A DNA stretch of 64,000 nucleotides from Haloarcula sp. CBA1127 (GCF_001485575.1 NZ_BCNB01000006.1:2914001-2978000), one strand, 5' to 3'; positions 9,477-18,682 are shown, counted from the first letter of the stretch. Notes: generated from the sequence alone by a model not told the origin. Program-made: numbers and translations.

Positions 9477-11798
9477 TTAGTCGTCCCCCACCACAGCCGT
9501 GCTGTCAGTGTCCGTCCCGGCCGAATTTTCGACCGTAAAGCGGTCCAGTAGCGATTCGAGGTCGTCAGCCCGCTGCCTGAGTTCCGTCGCGGAGTCCGAT
9601 ACTTCGTCGATGGACGCGGACTGGTCCTGTGCCGCACCGGCCACGGTGTCGGCCTCCGTCGCCGTCTGCTGACTGATCGTCGTCAGATCGTCGATGGTAC
9701 CCATCACGTCCTGTGCAGTCCGGGCCTGCTCCTCGGTCGCCCGGTCGATCTCTTGGATACCGGTGTCGACCTCTTCCGTGTACTCGACGATGGTCTCCAG
9801 CGCGTCGACAGTCTCCTCGACCGTCGAGACGCCTTCAGTAATCCGGTTACTGGTCGACTCCATCGTCTCGACGGTGTCGCCGGCCTGCTCCTGGATGCCT
9901 TCGATACGCTGTTCGATGTCGGCGGCGGCCTCTTTGGTCTCCTCTGCGAGGCCCTTGATCTCGTCTGCGACGACAGCGAACCCTTCGCCATCACCGTCGG
10001 CGTGGGCGGCCTCGATGGAGGCGTTCAGCGCGAGCATATTCGTCTGCTCGACGATGCTCGTGATGACGCCGACAATCTCGCCGATTTCGTCGAGTTCGTT
10101 GTCGAGCGCGTTGATCTCTTCGACGGTCTCGCCGGTCTCGTCCTCGATGGCGCTCATCTCCGTGATGGCCTCCTGGGCGGCTTCGCGGCCGTCTTCACCG
10201 ACTTCGGCGGCCGACTGGGACGTGTCGGCGACTTGCTGTGCGGAGGAGGCGACCTGCTGTGCGGTCGCCGAGAGGTTCTGCATCTCGGCGGCTGCCGATT
10301 CGAGCCCCTCGTTTTGCTCGGTCGTGCCTTCGAAGATCTCGTTTATCGACTTCGACACTTGCTTGCTGGCCCGGTCGACCCGTTCCGCGTTCGAGTTGAC
10401 GCGGTCGCTGGACTGGATGACGTTGGCCGCGAACGCCTTCATGTCGGCAATAGTGTCTTCGAGCGCATCCAGCGTCGTGTTGATGTCCTCGCCGACCTCT
10501 GCCATCGCCTCGTTCATACTGTCCGTCTCCACCCGTGCGGTGAGGTCACCGTTAGCGGCGGCGGCGAGCGCGTCGCTGTACTGCTGTGCCTTGAGTTCGA
10601 GGTGGCCGGTCAGCGCCTCCATCTCGTTGCGTTCGGATTCGACGTCCTCACGGGCCGCCTGTGCCTGCTCTTTGGCCTCCTCGGCTTCCTGCCGTGCGGT
10701 TTCGGCTTCGGATATCTGCGTCCGAAGGTTCGCCCGCATATTGTCGAAGGCCGCGTACAGCGTTCCGAACTCGTCCTCGCGTGACGTGCTGAGGTCGACA
10801 TCGAGGTCACCCCCTGCCATCGATTCGGCCTTCACCGAAAGCCGCCGCAGCGATGCGATGGTGTTTCCGCCGATAGTGACCCCGATGAGTCCGAGGTTGA
10901 CGACGGCAAGCAAAATGAGCCCGATGAGATCGGAGTTGATCTGCTCGCTCAGGGCGTACGCGTTCTGGCGATCAGCGTGGACCATAACGACCCAGTCATG
11001 TGATTCGAGTCGGTTCAGTCCCATCAGCATACGGTCTGTTTCGTGGAAGACACTCTCACCAGATCCGAGCGTACTCAGCGGGTTCGACGCCATCTGCGAG
11101 ATCGGTGCCGTCGACCCGATCATCGAGGTGTTGGGGTGGGAAACGAACTCGCCGTCAGTGTTGACGACCGTGGTAAACGATCCCTCGCGCTGATTCGATA
11201 TCTGATCGGCCTTCTCCCGGAGGTCGATCATGTACACGAGCGCTCTGTCTTCGTCACCGGGGACCGGCGAAACGACGGCAACTATCGGATGGTCAACGAC
11301 CGAGACAGAGAACGGCTCCGTCACGTGCGTGTCGTCGGGACCGTCGAACTGTGGCGGGTCCGTAGCGAACGGGGCGCCCTGCTCGGCAGCGTTGACCCCG
11401 ATGAAATCCTGATTCGAACTGGCACGAATCTCGTTTGTCTCGGTGTCGAAGTAGTGCACTGCGACGACACCGGGCGGCAGTTCCTCGTTGGATCGTAACT
11501 CTTCCAGTCGTTGCTGTTTCTCCGTGTTCGTCCCGTCAGTGAACACGGGGAGTCGCGACACCGACCGGGCATCCCGGCGCGATGTCGTCAGCCAATCGTC
11601 TAATTGTGCGGCCTGCGTCTCTGACAGCGCCGTGATGTCGTCCGCCACGTCCTCCTCGAGCGTGGCGGACGCCTGTACGCTTGTCAGGACTCCGGCAGCG
11701 ATAATAACAATTATCGCGAATGAAAGCGCCAACCCGAGCCTGGCGGCATAACTGCCAGCAATAAAACTCGGGAGCGGCGAGTCCCTATTTGAATCCAT
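9477..11798 (-). CDS. htr2: HtrII phototaxis transducer with large extracellular sensor domain
   Basis: A 773-residue methyl-accepting transducer. TM1 is at about 20-41, an extracellular Cache-like domain fills about 45-285, TM2 is at about 290-312 and HAMP at about 313-365. A long coiled coil leads to the signalling hairpin tip near residues 582-612 (IVEQTNMLALNASIEAAHAD). It binds sensory rhodopsin II and controls CheA. The Halobacterium HtrII has a comparable large periplasmic domain and is also a serine receptor, whereas the Natronomonas one lacks it. ATG at 11798 is preferred over the GTG one codon earlier because a TATA box lies 27 nt upstream. Confidence 0.95.
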   Translation of the reverse strand: MDSNRDSPLPSFIAGSYAARLGLALSFAIIVIIAAGVLTSVQASATLEEDVADDITALSETQAAQLDDWLTTSRRDARSVSRLPVFTDGTNTEKQQRLEELRSNEELPPGVVAVHYFDTETNEIRASSNQDFIGVNAAEQGAPFATDPPQFDGPDDTHVTEPFSVSVVDHPIVAVVSPVPGDEDRALVYMIDLREKADQISNQREGSFTTVVNTDGEFVSHPNTSMIGSTAPISQMASNPLSTLGSGESVFHETDRMLMGLNRLESHDWVVMVHADRQNAYALSEQINSDLIGLILLAVVNLGLIGVTIGGNTIASLRRLSVKAESMAGGDLDVDLSTSREDEFGTLYAAFDNMRANLRTQISEAETARQEAEEAKEQAQAAREDVESERNEMEALTGHLELKAQQYSDALAAAANGDLTARVETDSMNEAMAEVGEDINTTLDALEDTIADMKAFAANVIQSSDRVNSNAERVDRASKQVSKSINEIFEGTTEQNEGLESAAAEMQNLSATAQQVASSAQQVADTSQSAAEVGEDGREAAQEAITEMSAIEDETGETVEEINALDNELDEIGEIVGVITSIVEQTNMLALNASIEAAHADGDGEGFAVVADEIKGLAEETKEAAADIEQRIEGIQEQAGDTVETMESTSNRITEGVSTVEETVDALETIVEYTEEVDTGIQEIDRATEEQARTAQDVMGTIDDLTTISQQTATEADTVAGAAQDQSASIDEVSDSATELRQRADDLESLLDRFTVENSAGTDTDSTAVVGDD

Positions 11799-11821
11799 CA
11801 CCCAATTCTACACAAACCTGC

Positions 11822-11828
11822 TAATAAA
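11822..11828 (-). promoter_or_regulatory. TATA box of the htr2-sop2 operon
   Basis: On the minus strand the sequence tttatta is centred 27 nt before the ATG at 11798, which predicts a leaderless transcript and decides between the GTG and ATG starts. Confidence 0.55.
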
Positions 11829-12074
11829 GGGTTGTTGCGCAATTCTCACCGATGATAAGCACCACAACCAACTGTGGAATCCGTCGCTTCGGAACGGCTA
11901 CCGTTGGGGCGTTCTATTGCTCTACTGATATACCTCACAGTCGCAGAGATAGGCACCGACCCCACCCGTTCGCTGCCGGCGATTTCGCTTCACCTGCCGC
12001 GATATGAAAACCATATCAGAAGCCGATCGGACTGTGGGGAAAGGTTTTGCCGATACCACCTGACGCATACCGCA

Positions 12075-13031
12075 ATGCGTGCTGTACGATTCCACGAATA
12101 CGGTGGGACGGACGTGCTCCGCGTCGACGACATCGAACGACCAACACCAGGTCCGGAGGAGGTCCTGCTCGAAGTCGAGGCAGCGGCGGTCAATCCGGTC
12201 GATACGTACTTCCGGAGCGGCGACTACGAGCCAGGCGAACTGCCCTGGATACCCGGCTCAGACTGTGCCGGGACCGTCGCCGCGACCGGCGAGCGCGTGA
12301 CCACCGTCACCGAGGGCGACCGGGCGTTCGCGACCGGACTGGGGAACTGGCTTCAGGGGACCTGCGCGGAGTACGTCACTGTTCCCGAATCGCATCTGGC
12401 ACAGCTCCCCGAAGGGGTATCCGCCGAGGCGGGCGCGGCCGTCGCGCTCGTCGGCGTCACCGCCTGGCAGACGCTCGTCGACGCCTGCGCGCTGGAGCCG
12501 GCTGAGCGGGCGCTGATTCACGGCGGAAGCGGCGGTGTCGGCCACGTTGCGGTCCAGTTGGCTGCGGCAAACGGGGCGCGAGTGACGACGACAGCGTCAC
12601 CGGCCTACCACGACCAACTGGCCGACCTCGGTGCGGACGACGTACTCGACTACAGTCGGGACGACCTCGCCGACGCCGTGGTCGATGCCGGCGCGCCAGA
12701 CGTGATTCTCGACCACCGCCTTGACGACTACCTCGCGTTCGACGCCGAGGTGGCTGCCCAGGGCGCGCGGATCGCCGCCATCGGGAACACCGACCCCGCA
12801 GCGACGTTCGAGAATGTCCCACGCTGCCGGGCGAAAGCCCTCAGCGTCCATCACGTCTCGATGTTCAACACGCCCGAGTTCGGCGCGGTGCTAGACCGAC
12901 TGGCGACGCTCATGGCTGACGACGAGCTGACGCCGGTCATCGCCCGCCGCTACGACCTTGCAGAGGTCCCGGCGGCTCACGACGACGTGCGCAACGACAG
13001 TTTCCTCGGCAAACTCGTCGTCACGCCGTAG
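12075..13031 (+). CDS. NADPH:quinone oxidoreductase family protein
   Basis: A 318-residue zinc-free member of the medium-chain dehydrogenase family, likely reducing quinones or enones with NAD(P)H. The N-terminal GroES-like fold starts MRAVRFHEYGGTDVLRVDD, and the nucleotide-binding loop is HGGSGGVGHVAVQLAAANGA. No zinc-binding cysteine cluster is present. I place the start at ATG 12075: the open frame extends 67 codons upstream, but that part has no family character. The physiological substrate cannot be read from the sequence. It stands alone. Confidence 0.9.
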   Translation: MRAVRFHEYGGTDVLRVDDIERPTPGPEEVLLEVEAAAVNPVDTYFRSGDYEPGELPWIPGSDCAGTVAATGERVTTVTEGDRAFATGLGNWLQGTCAEYVTVPESHLAQLPEGVSAEAGAAVALVGVTAWQTLVDACALEPAERALIHGGSGGVGHVAVQLAAANGARVTTTASPAYHDQLADLGADDVLDYSRDDLADAVVDAGAPDVILDHRLDDYLAFDAEVAAQGARIAAIGNTDPAATFENVPRCRAKALSVHHVSMFNTPEFGAVLDRLATLMADDELTPVIARRYDLAEVPAAHDDVRNDSFLGKLVVTP

Positions 13032-13126
13032 ACCGGCTACTGCGGACCACCGTCGTCGGTCCACGGACTCGAACCTCGCGTTTCCGGGGGTGAGCATTTA
13101 TCCACCTACTATCCGTGGACCCATCC

Positions 13127-13837
13127 ATGTCAGCTGAGTTTAATTTCGACGGCGAGGTAGCACTGATTACGGGCGTCGGCGGAGCGCTGGGTAGTGCGGT
13201 CGCAAACGCTTTCCTCGAGGCCGGGGCGACCGTCTGTGGCAGTGATATTGTCGAACCGAACACCGAGGATTTCCTGCTGGCCGACCCCGAGCGTGTGGAT
13301 TTCTACCGGGCGGACTTCAGCGACGAGGACGACGTCGCCGACACCATCGACGCGGTCGTCGACGAGCACGGGCGGCTGGACTACTTGCTGAACATCGCCG
13401 GAACATGGCGCGGCGGCACACCGATCCACGAGACGGATGCGGATACGTTCGATTTCCTGTTCGACGTGAACCTGAAGACGATGTTTCTGGCGTCGAAACA
13501 CGCGATTCCACACTTGCGGGCTGGCGAGGGCGCGATCGTCTCTGTCTCCGCGCGGTCGTCACTTGAGGGCGGTGCAGGCGACGGACTCTACCGAGCGTCG
13601 AAAGCCGGCGTCCGACTGCTAACAGAGACCATCGCGGCGGAGAACCTCGGGTCCGTGCGAGCCAACGCCGTCATGCCCAGCGTCATCGATACCCCGATGA
13701 ACCGCGAGATGATGCCCGACGCTGACTTCGAGACGTGGGTCGATCCGAAAGATATCGCCGGCGTCATGTTGTTCCTCTGTGCTGACGCCGCAACCGTGAC
13801 CAGCGGTGCGGCGGTGCCGGTGTACGGCGAGGTCTGA
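13127..13837 (+). CDS. Short-chain dehydrogenase/reductase
   Basis: A 236-residue SDR, an NAD(P)(H)-dependent oxidoreductase. The N-terminal cofactor loop is TGVGGALGSAV, the internal NIAG motif is at about residue 87 (LLNIAG), and the catalytic Ser and Tyr-x-x-x-Lys are visible in VSVSARSS and LYRASKAG. ATG 13127 (MSAEFNFDG) fits the family better than the GTG at 13115. The substrate is unknown; the length matches classical SDRs. It follows the quinone oxidoreductase by 95 bp and may be transcribed separately. Confidence 0.92.
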   Translation: MSAEFNFDGEVALITGVGGALGSAVANAFLEAGATVCGSDIVEPNTEDFLLADPERVDFYRADFSDEDDVADTIDAVVDEHGRLDYLLNIAGTWRGGTPIHETDADTFDFLFDVNLKTMFLASKHAIPHLRAGEGAIVSVSARSSLEGGAGDGLYRASKAGVRLLTETIAAENLGSVRANAVMPSVIDTPMNREMMPDADFETWVDPKDIAGVMLFLCADAATVTSGAAVPVYGEV

Positions 13838-14033
13838 TATTGTTGGCTGTATCTGGTCTGCCTACTGTTCGGCCACAATCCCGCGTTTCTCGTAGTTACG
13901 TATCCGCATTGTCGAGAAACGGCGGACAGAGCGGGATCAGTGCGAATCTCCCGACTGCTGCTGTTTGGCTTCACAGATAGTGTCTTTACTCTGACATTAT
14001 AGGGTGGTATTGCGAACCTGAATCATGGTGGTT

Positions 14034-14040
14034 TTTATAC
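14034..14040 (+). promoter_or_regulatory. TATA box of the sodium symporter gene
   Basis: tttatac is centred about 28 nt before the ATG at 14065, the spacing of a leaderless haloarchaeal promoter. Confidence 0.6.
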
Positions 14041-14064
14041 CCCAAAAGAATATGCCGCATCACA

Positions 14065-15402
14065 ATGAGTGACAGAGAAACGTGGGCCTCACGGCTCGGG
14101 TTCCTTCTCGCAGCAATCGGTAGCGCAGTCGGCCTCGGAAACATCTGGCAGTTCCCGTTCAAGACCGCGACAAACGGCGGGGCAGTGTTCCTCGTCTTTT
14201 ATCTCGTCGCCGTGTTGCTCATCGGCTTCCCGGCAATGCTGGCAGAGTTCATCATCGGACGGCGAACGAATCGTAACGCCGTCGACGCGTTTGCTGAACT
14301 CGGATTCAAGCAGTGGCGGGTCGTCGGTGGTCTGGGCGTCTTTACAGGCTTCTGGATTCTCTCGTATTACAACGTCGTCGGGGGGTGGGTCATGCGGTAT
14401 ATCCTCGGAAGCGCGACGGGCGCATACTTCGGAAACTCCGCGGAGTACTTCGGCGCTATTTCCAGTGGCCCGGAAGCTGTCGCCGGACAGGCGCTGTTCC
14501 TGCTGATCTGTGTCGGCATCGTCGCAGTGGGTGTCGAGGACGGTATCGAGAAGGCGACGAAGGTGATGGTCCCCAGTATCGTGATTCTCATGCTCGGGAT
14601 GGCGGCCTGGGTTACCACGCTTGAGGGAGCGGGGGCTGGCTACAGTTACTTCCTCTCACCTGACTTCTCCACGCTGGCGGCGAACGCCGGTGACCTGATC
14701 CCGTTCGCAGTTGGACAGGCGTTTTTCACCCTCTCGCTGGGGATGGCAGCCATGATCACTTACTCCTCGTACATCGGTGACGACGAGAGTCTCCCGGTGG
14801 ATGGTGGCATTATTGTCGTGACGAACACGCTCGTCGGTGTGCTGGCCGGGCTGGTCGTGTTCCCGATTCTCTTCGCCATCAACGTCAGCCCCGACACCAG
14901 TGGTCCGTCAGCCATCTTCGTCGCGATGGCGTCGGCGTTCCCACAGCTTCCCGGAGGGCGACTCCTCGGCATCGTGTTCTTCGGCGTTGTCCTCATCGCC
15001 GCGATCTCCTCTGCCATCAGCCTCCTTGAGGTTGCAGTTTCCTACGGCGTTGACAACACGTCATACTCACGGGTGTCACTGTCGGCGATGCTCGGGGTTG
15101 GGCTGTTCATTCTGGGACTGCCGTCAGCCTGGGACCTGGCGTGGTTCGGCTGGTTCGACACGCTCGCGTACAAGCTGTTCCTCCCGCTGTCAGTGCTGCT
15201 CATTCTGGTGTTCGTCGGCTGGGTGCTCTCCTCCAACGCAGTTGCCGAACTCCGACAGGGGACGGGCGGGCTCCGGGCATTCGGTCCGACCTGGCTCTGG
15301 ATGGTCCGAACGGTGGTCATCCTCGGCGTCATCCTGACGCTGGCCCTCGGCCTGCAGACGCTGTTCCTCGCTGAGGACCCCGCGATCATCCCGCCGATAT
15401 AA
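14065..15402 (+). CDS. Sodium-dependent transporter, NSS/SNF family
   Basis: A 445-residue polytopic protein of the neurotransmitter:sodium symporter family, which imports amino acids or related solutes with Na+. The diagnostic TM1 stretch GSAVGLGNIWQFPF, which forms the Na+ and substrate sites, is at about residues 18-32. About eleven to twelve hydrophobic segments follow. Bacterial and archaeal members are shorter than the eukaryotic ones, as here. The substrate cannot be inferred. It has its own promoter and no clear operon partner. Confidence 0.94.
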   Translation: MSDRETWASRLGFLLAAIGSAVGLGNIWQFPFKTATNGGAVFLVFYLVAVLLIGFPAMLAEFIIGRRTNRNAVDAFAELGFKQWRVVGGLGVFTGFWILSYYNVVGGWVMRYILGSATGAYFGNSAEYFGAISSGPEAVAGQALFLLICVGIVAVGVEDGIEKATKVMVPSIVILMLGMAAWVTTLEGAGAGYSYFLSPDFSTLAANAGDLIPFAVGQAFFTLSLGMAAMITYSSYIGDDESLPVDGGIIVVTNTLVGVLAGLVVFPILFAINVSPDTSGPSAIFVAMASAFPQLPGGRLLGIVFFGVVLIAAISSAISLLEVAVSYGVDNTSYSRVSLSAMLGVGLFILGLPSAWDLAWFGWFDTLAYKLFLPLSVLLILVFVGWVLSSNAVAELRQGTGGLRAFGPTWLWMVRTVVILGVILTLALGLQTLFLAEDPAIIPPI

Positions 15403-15485
15403 CCGACGAACGGCATCGGTTTCCCGCGGACCTTCTTCTCGGCAGTTCGCAGTGACCGCTCAGTGTGTGCGCTCGTCGCGGGATG

Positions 15486-15491
15486 TTTTTT
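15486..15491 (+). terminator. T6 tract downstream of the symporter
   Basis: A run of six T lies about 85 nt after the symporter stop. T-runs are sufficient for archaeal termination, so this is a candidate site; no other evidence supports it. Confidence 0.3.
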
Positions 15492-15536
15492 CAGCCGTGA
15501 CAGACTAGACGGACGTAGAGTAGGGCTGCATGACTC

Positions 15537-15752
15537 TCACGAATCGTGGAGGCGTAGATACACGCCACCAAAGAGACAGACCGTTGCTACCAGCAATAGA
15601 CCACCGCTCAGCACGTCTCTGAGGAGTCCGGAAACACCGGGACGCTCCACAAGTCCGAAGGTACCCTCAAACGCTATCGACTGAAGCACTAGCGCCAGTC
15701 CGCCTATCGGTATCAATAGTCGTCGAATGCGTGTATTTTCGCCGATACTCAT
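15537..15752 (-). CDS. Small two-TM membrane protein
   Basis: A 71-residue protein with hydrophobic helices at about residues 11-28 and 45-65, starting MSIGENTRIRRLLIPIGG. No known motif is visible. The clean start, basic residues before the first helix and a hydrophobic pattern unlike a shadow frame support a real gene. Its 3' end faces the symporter gene, and an AT-rich stretch lies upstream. Confidence 0.6.
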   Translation of the reverse strand: MSIGENTRIRRLLIPIGGLALVLQSIAFEGTFGLVERPGVSGLLRDVLSGGLLLVATVCLFGGVYLRLHDS

Positions 15753-15874
15753 GTCCCTGGATATACATGACGGTGGGGTGAATACTTTGCTGAATCTCTG
15801 TGGCCGACGGGCTTAGTGTACTATCCAGTCTAAATAGGGGTGACAGCAGGCATATGACCTCCCAACCGTCCATC

Positions 15875-16855
15875 TCAGTCGGACTCGAACCCGCGCGGTT
15901 CGTCCGTAATCCCGAGACTCTCTGACACGGTGTCAGCCTCGTCGGTAGTACCCGGGAGCAGTCCGCGGATGTCGACCGACTCGCTGCCGAGTACCACGAA
16001 CCCCGTGAAGATAGTCAGGAAGCCCGCCACTGCGGTCGGGGTGATTGCCTCACCGAGCAAGGCCCACCCGCCGAGCGTTGACACGACGGGGACTACGTAG
16101 AAGATGAGGTTAGCCTGGATTGCCCCGGTGACATCGAGCAGGCCGAAGTAGGCGATGTAGGCGATTGCGCCGGCGAAGATGCCGACGTACAGCAGGGCCG
16201 CAATCGCGGTCGGGGACCAGACCGCCGTGGCCGCTGATTCGCCCATGCCGATGCTCAGCGAGTGACAGAGCGCGGCAGCGACAGGGAGCGCCCACGCGGT
16301 TCGGACTGTACTCGACAGGCCACCACCGGACCACCGAATGAGCACGCTCCCCAGCGCCGCGCTAGCCGCGCCAGCGAACAGGATTAGCTTGCCGATGCCC
16401 CCGCTCAGGAGCATTGCCGGGTCGGGGCTAACGACGAGACCGACACCGAGCAGGCCGATTACCATCCCGAGACCGCCGCGGGCCGAAAGTCGTTCGTCGG
16501 AGAGCAGGAGAGCGGCGAACACCGGCGTCAGTATCGGATTGAGGCTGAAGATGATAGCGGCAACCGCGCTGGTAGCGGACTGCTGGCCCACGAATATCAG
16601 TGCGTTCGCGAGACCGAGCGCGAACAGGCCCGTCGAGAGAATCCCCAGCACGTCGCCGCGGGTCTGCGGGAGCAGTTCGTCCCGGGATCGCGTCACGACG
16701 ACGTAGCCGAGGAGCACGACGGCGGCGATATCGAACCGGAGGGAGACGAACAGAAGCGGCGGGAGATACGACAGTCCGGCCTTCGCGCCGACGAAGGTTC
16801 CGCCAAGCAGGACACTGGCAACGGCGGCGAGGGCGAACGTCCGGCGCGAAATCAT
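15875..16855 (-). CDS. EamA/DMT-family exporter
   Basis: A 326-residue drug/metabolite transporter family protein with ten predicted membrane helices in two EamA repeats (about 5-140 and 150-290), and a hydrophilic C-terminal tail. It begins MISRRTFALAAVASVLLGGTF. ATG 16855 is preceded on the minus strand by gaggtgg, a good Shine-Dalgarno sequence, and this decides against the longer upstream open frame. The exported compound is unknown. It is divergent from the HTH regulator at 17080, a common arrangement for a regulator and its target. Confidence 0.92.
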   Translation of the reverse strand: MISRRTFALAAVASVLLGGTFVGAKAGLSYLPPLLFVSLRFDIAAVVLLGYVVVTRSRDELLPQTRGDVLGILSTGLFALGLANALIFVGQQSATSAVAAIIFSLNPILTPVFAALLLSDERLSARGGLGMVIGLLGVGLVVSPDPAMLLSGGIGKLILFAGAASAALGSVLIRWSGGGLSSTVRTAWALPVAAALCHSLSIGMGESAATAVWSPTAIAALLYVGIFAGAIAYIAYFGLLDVTGAIQANLIFYVVPVVSTLGGWALLGEAITPTAVAGFLTIFTGFVVLGSESVDIRGLLPGTTDEADTVSESLGITDEPRGFESD

Positions 16856-17021
16856 ACTGCCACCTCGTATATTTTTTCTGATACGACTGCACAGCCGACA
16901 GAGAGAGCACGGAGAGAGACCTGAATCATCGTACTCTATGGTACGGTATCGATGCTTATAGGCCCGTTTAGAAAATATTACATAACGCGAAACGGCCGAA
17001 CACCCGTGGCGGATATACACG

Positions 17022-17040
17022 GTGTGAAATTATTTCACAC
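17022..17040. promoter_or_regulatory. Perfect palindrome, candidate operator
   Basis: gtgtgaaat-t-atttcacac is a perfect inverted repeat with 9-bp arms and a single central base. It ends 39 nt before the ATG of the HTH gene at 17080, just upstream of the expected BRE/TATA (ctttag near 17051). It is well placed for binding by a dimeric regulator, either for autoregulation or for control of the divergent exporter. Confidence 0.6.
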
Positions 17041-17079
17041 TACGAAAGCGCTTTAGGACGGACTCTCTAACGTGGCGGT

Positions 17080-17871
17080 ATGGAATCGGCGCTCGAAGAG
17101 ATTGAGTTCCTCGCGCTCTCCTCGAACCGGGTCGAGGTGTTGCGGCTTCTGGCGGCAGAGCCACACTCACGCGGGGAACTGGCGGCCGAAACCGGCGCGT
17201 CACAGGCGACGCTCGGACGTATTATCGCTGACTTCGAAGAGCGGTCGTGGATTCGCCGAACAGGGGGCGAGTACGTCGCCACGGCAACGGGCCACATCGT
17301 TGCTGACGGGTTCACCGACCTGCTCGGCAGCCTCGAAACCGAGCGGCGACTTCGCGACATCGTCCAGTATCTCCCTACCGATGCGATGGACTTCGACCTG
17401 CAACATCTGGCCGACGCGAGAATAACCGTCCCGAGCCAGACGCGCCCGAACGCGCCGGTCCAGCGACTGCTCGACCTGCTTCGGGACGCCGAGGAAGTCC
17501 GGACGTTCTCCCATGCGTTCAACAATCAGGCGATTCGGGTCGTGCAGGAGCGGGTCACCGCTGGCGAACAGCGGTTCTCGGGCGTGTTCTCGCCCGGCGC
17601 GATAGACGCGCTGGCGGCGGACGACCGACTCCGGAATCGGCTCGAATCGCTGCGTGCTGAACCAGACGCGTCAGTCCGGATCCGGAACGACGGTGTGCCA
17701 CTTGCGGTGATGATCGCCGACGACGTGGTCCATCTGCTGTTGCGGGACGACAACGGCGTTCTGCAGGCGTCGATCGATACGACTGCGCCGGCCGTCCGCG
17801 AGTGGGCTATCGAGACGTTCGACACCTACTGGGCGTCCGCCGAGCCGCTCTCGGACGAGTGGGCGCTGTAG
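17080..17871 (+). CDS. Winged-helix regulator with FilR1-like middle domain
   Basis: A 263-residue transcriptional regulator. An N-terminal winged helix (about 1-75) contains the typical LLAAEPHSRGELAAETGASQ helix-turn-helix. The rest resembles the haloarchaeal/methanogen DUF1724 (FilR1 middle) regulatory domain, with the FSPGAID and MIADDVVHLLLRDD segments. A ligand-responsive repressor or activator is likely, but the ligand is unknown. It is divergent from the EamA exporter, and a perfect palindrome lies in the shared upstream region. Confidence 0.9.
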   Translation: MESALEEIEFLALSSNRVEVLRLLAAEPHSRGELAAETGASQATLGRIIADFEERSWIRRTGGEYVATATGHIVADGFTDLLGSLETERRLRDIVQYLPTDAMDFDLQHLADARITVPSQTRPNAPVQRLLDLLRDAEEVRTFSHAFNNQAIRVVQERVTAGEQRFSGVFSPGAIDALAADDRLRNRLESLRAEPDASVRIRNDGVPLAVMIADDVVHLLLRDDNGVLQASIDTTAPAVREWAIETFDTYWASAEPLSDEWAL

Positions 17872-17917
17872 CCACTGTTTCTGATCGTTGGAGCCGCTGT
17901 AAGAATCAATAGAACCG

Positions 17918-18541
17918 CTACCGGACCAGATACGGATCGTCGTTCGGCAGGAACCGCCCGAGGTCCGCCTCGCGGCGATAGTCGGTCTTCAGCAGCGCAG
18001 TCAGCACGTCGACAAGGGCGTCCTCGTCCTCATCGCTCCACTCCGCGGGCTCCTTGATTGGATAGACGAGCCAGCCGCTGCCGACGACCTCCGTGGCGTG
18101 GCGCGCATCCATATCGACCGACTCGGTCGGCTCCGATGTCGTGTTCGCGAACACGTGTCGCGTGGCCCGCTCACCGACAGGCAGGAGGACGTGAGCAGTG
18201 ATGGCCCGGAGCTCCGTGTCGAACAGCGGTTCCAGATCGTCGTAGTCCGCCTCTGTCGGCGGATCGCCGCCGCACATATACAGATACGATAGATACGTCT
18301 TCTCGACGGTTGGCGGCGTGCCAGTCTCGGCAAGCAGTCCGGCCTCGACAAGCGCCCGCTGGAGGCGGTCACCCGCAGCGTTGTCGGTAAACGGGATGCC
18401 TGAGGTCGTGCCACCGTGGACGCCGGGGTGGTCACCGATGACGTGGAAGTGGGCGTTGGCGTCGCCGTACCCCGGCACAAACGGCTCACACGGTGCGTCG
18501 AAGCCGAAAGGGTTGTGCTGGCGGGCCGTGACGTTCTTCAC
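17918..18541 (-). CDS. Uracil-DNA glycosylase superfamily protein, divergent
   Basis: A 207-residue member of the haloarchaeal UDG-like group. The conserved core is NPFGFDAPCEPFVPGYGD followed by HVIGDHPGVHGG and, near residue 130, HVLLPVGERATRHVF. Canonical family 4 enzymes have GEAPG and a C-terminal HPS/HP motif plus an iron-sulfur cysteine cluster; only scattered cysteines are seen here, so glycosylase activity is not assured. No ATG fits; GTG 18541 (read MKNVTARQHNPFG) matches the family N-terminus. It is divergent from pccB. The frame continues open for 1.7 kb upstream as a shadow of pccB. Confidence 0.8.
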   Translation of the reverse strand: MKNVTARQHNPFGFDAPCEPFVPGYGDANAHFHVIGDHPGVHGGTTSGIPFTDNAAGDRLQRALVEAGLLAETGTPPTVEKTYLSYLYMCGGDPPTEADYDDLEPLFDTELRAITAHVLLPVGERATRHVFANTTSEPTESVDMDARHATEVVGSGWLVYPIKEPAEWSDEDEDALVDVLTALLKTDYRREADLGRFLPNDDPYLVR

Positions 18542-18682
18542 GCGCCATAGCAGCAGGTCGTCGCTCAAAACTCCGCCGGTTTCGGTTATCGAATACGAGA
18601 AATAATGGTTAAGTTTGATAACGCTTTTCTCGGATGCCCGCAAGGAGACGGATATGCTCCGGTCCGGGAGAAGTGATATCGC

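Noticed and set aside
9694-11193. 499-codon plus-strand open frame opposite htr2, and another of 343 codons at 9753-10784
   Set aside because: Both are Ser/Ala- or Val/Asp-rich antisense shadows of the transducer's helical coding region.
11874-12074. N-terminal extension of the quinone oxidoreductase
   Set aside because: The added 67 residues are not acidic and lack family similarity; the family N-terminus begins at the ATG at 12075.
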